64,000 bases of DNA from the NCBI RefSeq assembly GCF_014636235.1, contig NZ_BMDZ01000027.1, positions 1 to 64,000 on the forward strand, in the 5' to 3' direction. The notes beneath the pieces were generated by a model. The model worked only from the letters and a program-made list of their open reading frames with translations. It did no database searches and was not told where the DNA came from. Source of the stretch: Tistrella bauzanensis (GTDB lineage Bacteria; Pseudomonadota; Alphaproteobacteria; Tistrellales; Tistrellaceae). This document shows, in pieces, positions 60,038 to 64,000 of this stretch. A program made the position numbers and the translations under genes. How positions within the stretch are numbered: position 1 is the first letter of the stretch; every line of letters starts with the position of its first letter.

Positions 60038-60870
60038 GCCTCGATCTCCTCAAGGGCGACGGCGGCCGCCCCGCGACGGCCGCCATCCTTGATGATCGAC
60101 CCGCGCGAGGCGATGCCGCCATCGATGGTCACGATCGTGCCGCTGACATAACCGGCGCGCGGCGAGGCCAGAAACACCATCAGATCGGCGACCTCTTCCG
60201 CCGTGGCCGGGCGGCCGCCGGGATAACGGTCGAACAGCTCGCGCCAGCGGCCTTCGTCGCCGAACATGTCGACCGCGCGCCGCTTCATCAGCCGCACCAT
60301 GCGATCGGTTTCGACCGGTCCAGGGTTCACGCCCAGCACGCGGATGCCGTAATCCAGGCTCACGCCGCCAAGCGCGCGGGTGAAGGCCATCAACGCCGCG
60401 TTGCCGGTGGAGCCGGCGATGTAATTGGCATCCCAGTTCTCACCGGAATTGCCGATGTCGTTGATGATCACGCCATGACCACGCGTCTGCATGCGAGCAT
60501 AGACCACCCGGGTCAGCGACACATAGCCGAACACCTTCAGATCGAAGCCGCGCCGCCATGCCGCATCGTCGACGGCGTCGATCGGACCGGAAGGAATGTT
60601 GCCGGCATTGTTGATCAGGATGTCGATATCGCCGGCGGCATCGGCCAGTGCCAGCATCTGCGCGTCGCTCGACAGGTCCATGGCGTGGATGATGACCGAA
60701 ACGCCGCATTCGGCCTCGATCAGCGCCTTCGCCTCAACCAGCGCATCGCCGGATCGCGCCGCCAGATGCAGGGTGGCACCCTCACGGGCGAAGCTCCAGG
60801 CGGCGGCAAGGCCGATGCCCTTGGATGCGCCGGTGATCAGAACCGTCTTGCCTTTCAGACCCAGCTCCAC
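60034..60870 (-). CDS. SDR family oxidoreductase with altered YxxxK
   Basis: 278-residue short-chain dehydrogenase. The cofactor motif is VLITGASKGIGLAAA; DILINNAGNIPSG carries the NNAG element; and VNPGPVETDR follows the active site. The catalytic Tyr is in NYIAGSTGNAALMAF, but four residues later there is Ser instead of the Lys expected in YxxxK. The nearby residues are well conserved, so it may define a subfamily with unusual chemistry rather than decay. It is first of the minus-strand operon, with a TTGACA box about 80 bp upstream, and overlaps the aminotransferase gene. NAD(P)H-dependent alcohol or ketone conversion of a pathway intermediate is expected. Confidence 0.88.
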   Translation of the reverse strand: MELGLKGKTVLITGASKGIGLAAAWSFAREGATLHLAARSGDALVEAKALIEAECGVSVIIHAMDLSSDAQMLALADAAGDIDILINNAGNIPSGPIDAVDDAAWRRGFDLKVFGYVSLTRVVYARMQTRGHGVIINDIGNSGENWDANYIAGSTGNAALMAFTRALGGVSLDYGIRVLGVNPGPVETDRMVRLMKRRAVDMFGDEGRWRELFDRYPGGRPATAEEVADLMVFLASPRAGYVSGTIVTIDGGIASRGSIIKDGGRRGAAAVALEEIEA

Positions 60871-60926
60871 CGCTCAAGTCCCTCGCTTTTGTACGCAACA
60901 TGCGCGTCTATGAATGCAATAAAGCT

Positions 60927-60955
60927 ACTATTGTATCCGATGACCGGAATGTCAA
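60927..60955 (-). promoter_or_regulatory. Candidate promoter of the SDR operon
   Basis: On the minus strand, TTGACA (60955-60950) is followed after 17 bp by AATAGT (60932-60927); an overlapping TACAAT lies three bases earlier. It is in the AT-richest part of the gap between the binding-protein gene and the SDR gene, about 60 bp before the SDR start. Confidence 0.5.
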
Positions 60956-61007
60956 CCGCCGCCCTGTGCCAGGCAGATCCTGCGCGGGACGGCGGCGTGG
61001 TATCGGA

Positions 61008-62042
61008 TCAGAGTTTCTTGTCGCTGGCCGGCACCTTCTCCCACACCGTTTCGTTGAAGGCGGCCTTCAGGTCGACCGGCTCCTTCAGCGCGCCGAAGCT
61101 GATCAGATCGGCCTGGACCTTCTCGAGGCTGGCCATGTCGAGCGCGCCCAGACCCTCTTCGGCGGCACGGCCGGCCACCATCAACCGTTCGATTTCATCG
61201 AGCATCAGCGCCTGATGGCCGCGCTCCAGCCCCTCGGACGCGGCCATGACGATGTCCAGCGCCTCATCCTTGTGTTCGAACGCGTATTTCCAACCTTTGA
61301 GCGTAGCGTTCAGGAAACCCTGGACCAGCTCCGGCTTTTCGGCCAGCACCTTTTCCGAGACCAGAAAACTGTCCTGCTGGGTGGTGACGCCATAATCATC
61401 GGGGGTGAACACGGTCAGGTCATCGATGCCCTGCGCCTTCAGCGTGTTGAGTTCATTATAGAAGGTGACGGTTGCGACATCGAACTGGCCATCGATGAAC
61501 GGCGCCATCGTCACCGGCTGCGGCATGATCGTCAGCTCCGACTGGTCGATCTTGGCCGCCGCCAGCACCGAATACAGGGTATATTGCGGGCCGGTGAACC
61601 AGGTGGCGACCTTGCGGCCTTTGAAATCCTCGATGGTCTTGATGCCGCTGGCGGCGCGGGCGACGAAGGCGAAGGGCGTCTTCTGCTGCGACATGCCGAT
61701 ACACACCAGCGGCAGCCCCTTGGCGCGCGCATACAGCACGGCTTCGGTGCCGCTGCCAAGGCCGAAGGTATCGGCGCCCGAGGCGACCAACGCCTCGGCA
61801 TTCAGATTGGGACCACCGGGATTGATGGTCATGTCCAGGCCCTCGGCTTCATAGAAACCCTTGGCCTTGGCGACATAGAAGCCGGCGAACTGGGCCTGGG
61901 GCAGCCATTTCAGTCGCACCGACACCGCTTCGGCGGCATTGGCCGGCGCGGCGCCGTTCAACGGTCCGCCAAGCGGCCCAACCACCGCCGCTGCCGCCAG
62001 ACCGAGGGCGAGCAGGCCCTGTTTCGCAATCCGCATATACAT
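61008..62042 (-). CDS. ABC transporter substrate-binding protein, NMT1/THI5-like
   Basis: 344 residues from ATG 62042, chosen for GGAAGG eight bases upstream; the frame opens at 62075. A signal peptide covers about residues 1-36 (LLALGLAAAAVVG, cleavage after ANA). The mature part opens with RLKWLPQAQFAGFYVAKAKGFYEAEGLDM, typical of the SsuA/THI5-like periplasmic binding proteins for nitrate, sulfonates, thiamine precursors or other N-heterocycles. QQKTPFAFVA and QDSFLVSEKVL are further family blocks. No permease or ATPase gene lies beside it in this window, so it may feed a transporter elsewhere. It sits between the divergent amidase and the SDR operon, suggesting that the ligand is the substrate of that pathway. 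Confidence 0.88.
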   Translation of the reverse strand: MYMRIAKQGLLALGLAAAAVVGPLGGPLNGAAPANAAEAVSVRLKWLPQAQFAGFYVAKAKGFYEAEGLDMTINPGGPNLNAEALVASGADTFGLGSGTEAVLYARAKGLPLVCIGMSQQKTPFAFVARAASGIKTIEDFKGRKVATWFTGPQYTLYSVLAAAKIDQSELTIMPQPVTMAPFIDGQFDVATVTFYNELNTLKAQGIDDLTVFTPDDYGVTTQQDSFLVSEKVLAEKPELVQGFLNATLKGWKYAFEHKDEALDIVMAASEGLERGHQALMLDEIERLMVAGRAAEEGLGALDMASLEKVQADLISFGALKEPVDLKAAFNETVWEKVPASDKKL

Positions 62043-62174
62043 GGGTTCAGCCTTCCGGAGCTTTTTTGTGTGCAAGGCGGGGGATTGGTGTGCATGAATG
62101 ACGTAGCAATATGCATGCCATCATCTTCACAGCGGAAATCGGCTGGGTACCCGACCACGCCGCTATCTCAATCG

Positions 62175-62230
62175 GCCCATTTATTGGGCAATGCTAAATT
62201 TTGAGCACGAATTCAGCATTCTTGTATAAT
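62175..62230 (+). promoter_or_regulatory. Strong promoter and upstream palindrome of the amidase gene
   Basis: TTGAGC (62201-62206), an 18-bp spacer and a perfect TATAAT (62225-62230) precede the amidase start by 55 bp. Upstream of the -35 box is a perfect inverted repeat GCCCA-TTTAT-TGGGC (62175-62189), a plausible operator shared with the divergent binding-protein gene. Confidence 0.65.
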
Positions 62231-62284
62231 GGGTGGCAGACCCCGGTCCTCACGCCCGCATCCCCATGGGAGATATCCACCCCG

Positions 62285-63694
62285 ATGTCCGCGACGGCAC
62301 CTCTTCATCATCTGAGTCTGATCCGACTGGCCTTCGAGATCCGCCACGGCCGGGTGTCGCCGGTCGATGCGGTTCAGGCGATGCACGACCGGATCGCCCG
62401 CCATGACGGGCAGTTGCATGCCTATGCGACCGTCGACGCCGCCGGCGCCCTGGCGCGGGCCGAACAGGCGCGGGCCGAGATCGCGCGCGGCCTGTGCCGC
62501 GGGCCGCTGCACGGTGTGCCGGTGGCGGTGAAGGATCTGTTTGACACCGCCGATATGCCGACCGAATTCGGCAGCCGGGTGATGCGTGGCCGCAGGCCCG
62601 CCGCCGATGCAACCGTGGTGGCACGGCTGCGCGCCGCCGGCGCCATTCTGCTTGGCAAGTTGACCCTGACCGAAGGCGCCTATGCCGACCACCACCCCGA
62701 CACCGTGGCGCCGGTGAACCCGTGGGGCGCCGCACACTGGACCGGCACCTCGTCGAGCGGATCGGGGGTCGCTGTGGCCGCCGGCCTGATCTGGGGGGCG
62801 CTCGGCACCGACACCGGCGGCAGCATCCGCCTGCCATCTGCCTGTTGCGGCATCACCGGTATCAAGCCGACATGGGGCCGGGTCAGTCGGGCCGGCGCAC
62901 TGGCGCTGGCGCCATCGCTGGACCATGTCGGCCCGATGGCGCGCAGTGTTGCCGATGCGGTGGCGATGCTGGGGGTGATCGCCGGCCCCGACCCGCTGGA
63001 CCCGACAGCCGCCCGCGACGCCGTGCCGGATTATGCGGCCGAGATCGCCCGGCCGGTGCGCGGTCTGGCGATCGGCATCGACTGGCGGCTGCTCCGCGCG
63101 CGCGCCGATGATGCGGTGCTGGCCTCCATCGACCATGTGATCGACGTCATGACCGGGCTCGGTGCCCGGATGGTGGATGTGCGCCTGCCCGAGATCGACC
63201 CGGTGCTGGAGGGCTGGGCCGTGCAATGCGCGGTGGAAGCGGCCATCGTTCATCGCGACGACTGGGCCACGCGCCCGGATGATTTCGGGCCGCGCCTGGC
63301 GGCGCTGATCGATCGCGGCCACCACCACACCGCCTTCGAACTGGCCCTGGCGCAGGACCGCCGCCGGACTTTTACCGGCGCCATGGAGGCGGTGTACGAC
63401 GCCTGCGACGTGCTGCTGGTGCCGGGCCTGCCGGTGGCCGGCCCGACGCTGGATTATATGGCGGGTCTGGGCGAAGACCCGGCGGCGATCCTGGCGATCG
63501 GGCCGTTCACGGCCCCCTTCGACGTGGCGGGCCAGCCAACCGTGACCGTGCCCTGCGGGATCAGCGCCTCCGGCATCCCGATCGGCTGCCAGTTCGCCGG
63601 CCCGCGCTTCGCCGAGGCCCTGGTCGCCCGCGCCGGCCATGCCTTCCAGACCGCCACCGACTGGCACACGCGGCGCCCCGCCGGCTTCGCCTGA
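62285..63694 (+). CDS. Amidase signature family protein
   Basis: 469 residues from ATG 62285, behind GGGAG and a strong promoter; the frame opens at 62201 inside that promoter, so the earlier ATG is rejected. The amidase signature triad is present: Lys83 in VAVKDLFD, the cis-Ser near Ser157 in TGTSSSGSG, and the nucleophile Ser180 in DTGGSIRLPS. It hydrolyses a carboxamide to acid and ammonia; the actual substrate is not readable. The next element is the divergent binding-protein gene and its operon of carbamoylase-like hydrolase, aminotransferase and SDR, which together suggest scavenging of nitrogen and carbon from an amide compound. The C-terminal part (GQPTVTVPCGISASGIPIGCQF) is typical. 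Full length. Confidence 0.9.
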   Translation: MSATAPLHHLSLIRLAFEIRHGRVSPVDAVQAMHDRIARHDGQLHAYATVDAAGALARAEQARAEIARGLCRGPLHGVPVAVKDLFDTADMPTEFGSRVMRGRRPAADATVVARLRAAGAILLGKLTLTEGAYADHHPDTVAPVNPWGAAHWTGTSSSGSGVAVAAGLIWGALGTDTGGSIRLPSACCGITGIKPTWGRVSRAGALALAPSLDHVGPMARSVADAVAMLGVIAGPDPLDPTAARDAVPDYAAEIARPVRGLAIGIDWRLLRARADDAVLASIDHVIDVMTGLGARMVDVRLPEIDPVLEGWAVQCAVEAAIVHRDDWATRPDDFGPRLAALIDRGHHHTAFELALAQDRRRTFTGAMEAVYDACDVLLVPGLPVAGPTLDYMAGLGEDPAAILAIGPFTAPFDVAGQPTVTVPCGISASGIPIGCQFAGPRFAEALVARAGHAFQTATDWHTRRPAGFA

Positions 63695-63795
63695 TCGCGT
63701 CGCGGCTTGACTGGGCGCCATGGCTGATGCCAGCGTGGCCCGTCATTCAGGAGCCGCCCCCCGCGATGAGCACCACCAAGACCGCAGACAGATAA

Positions 63796-63828
63796 GCCGC
63801 AACGACCCGTTTTTCCGGTTGTTGCGGC
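63796..63828. terminator. Hairpin between convergent genes
   Basis: GCCGCAACGACC (63796-63807) pairs with GGTTGTTGCGGC (63817-63828) over 12 positions with a single G-T type mismatch, and the loop contains five T. It lies about 100 bp after the amidase stop and before the end of a minus-strand gene, so it could stop transcription from both sides. Confidence 0.55.
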
Positions 63829-63874
63829 GCCCCCTCCCCGGCCAGCGCCACCTGGCCCATCATCGGTTATGGCG

Positions 63875-64000
63875 TCACCCTGCCGGTGACGGTGTGGTGT
63901 CTGACAGGCCGTCTGTCACGCCGGCCGCAACACCCGGCCTGAACAGCGCCAGCGGCCGGATTTCATAAACCCCGGCACCATCGGCATTGGCGCGGGCGAG
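63875..64000 (-). CDS. C-terminal end of a minus-strand gene cut by the window edge
   Basis: An open minus-strand frame of 41 codons enters at the right edge and stops at 63875. It reads RANADGAGVYEIRPLALFRPG and then a Gly/Asp/Thr tail, which looks protein-like and is the most plausible of the six frames. Too little is present to name it. It would be convergent with the amidase gene. Confidence 0.35.
   Translation of the reverse strand, partial: LARANADGAGVYEIRPLALFRPGVAAGVTDGLSDTTPSPAG

Overview
The window is high-GC DNA with dense coding, mostly ATG starts, TGA stops and ATGA/TGATG gene overlaps. Gene content (cyanide-insensitive cytochrome bd oxidase, FhuF with a Fur-box promoter, a DosC-like globin-coupled cyclase, CsbD, NMT1-type binding protein) fits a high-GC alphaproteobacterium, plausibly Rhodospirillales. 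The lineage is inference from composition and gene types only. No rRNA, tRNA, CRISPR array or insertion sequence was seen.

Region by region: (1) 340-1602, an MFS transporter. (2) 1895-28868, a 27-kb co-directional operon behind a TTGACA promoter. It encodes a Hint (autoprocessing) protein, a beta-sandwich repeat protein, a 1309-residue unknown, four paralogous ComEC-like metallo-beta-lactamase-fold hydrolases, and giant proteins of 2548 and 1507 residues with LysM-like modules. None has an evident signal peptide. This is the best candidate for an undescribed system. (3) 29041-35845, a ParDE toxin-antitoxin pair followed by a defence-type module: MmeI-like adenine methyltransferase with a foreign AT-rich specificity region, SF2 helicase and GIY-YIG nuclease. 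(4) 36245-38118, SRPBCC protein, CsbD and an N-terminally truncated response regulator. (5) 38115-45113, a surface-acylation or small-molecule cluster: truncated SGNH-like membrane protein, MBOAT acyltransferase, acyl carrier protein, SAM methyltransferase, FkbH-like glyceryl-ACP synthase and a frameshifted B12-radical SAM gene. (6) 45411-53455, accessory metabolic and regulatory genes: LysR/azoreductase pair, oxygen-sensing diguanylate cyclase, an aldehyde dehydrogenase broken by an in-frame TGA, DUF427, FhuF, AraC regulator and a frameshifted ynfA. (7) 53876-56562, cydAB with a small third subunit and a 29-codon upstream ORF. (8) 56599-63694, a catabolic cluster (amidohydrolase of the carbamoylase type, alpha/beta hydrolase, aminotransferase, SDR, substrate-binding protein, and a divergent amidase), probably for an amide- or ureido-containing compound. 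(9) The right edge cuts a minus-strand gene.

Two themes cut across regions. Short tandem arrays of 15-20 bp sit at gene boundaries (3731, 37276, 40451, 41511). Four loci between 37 and 54 kb are interrupted (truncated regulator/SGNH fusion point, radical SAM frameshift, aldehyde dehydrogenase nonsense codon, ynfA frameshift at a G6 run), pointing either to local gene decay or to assembly errors that need read-level checks.
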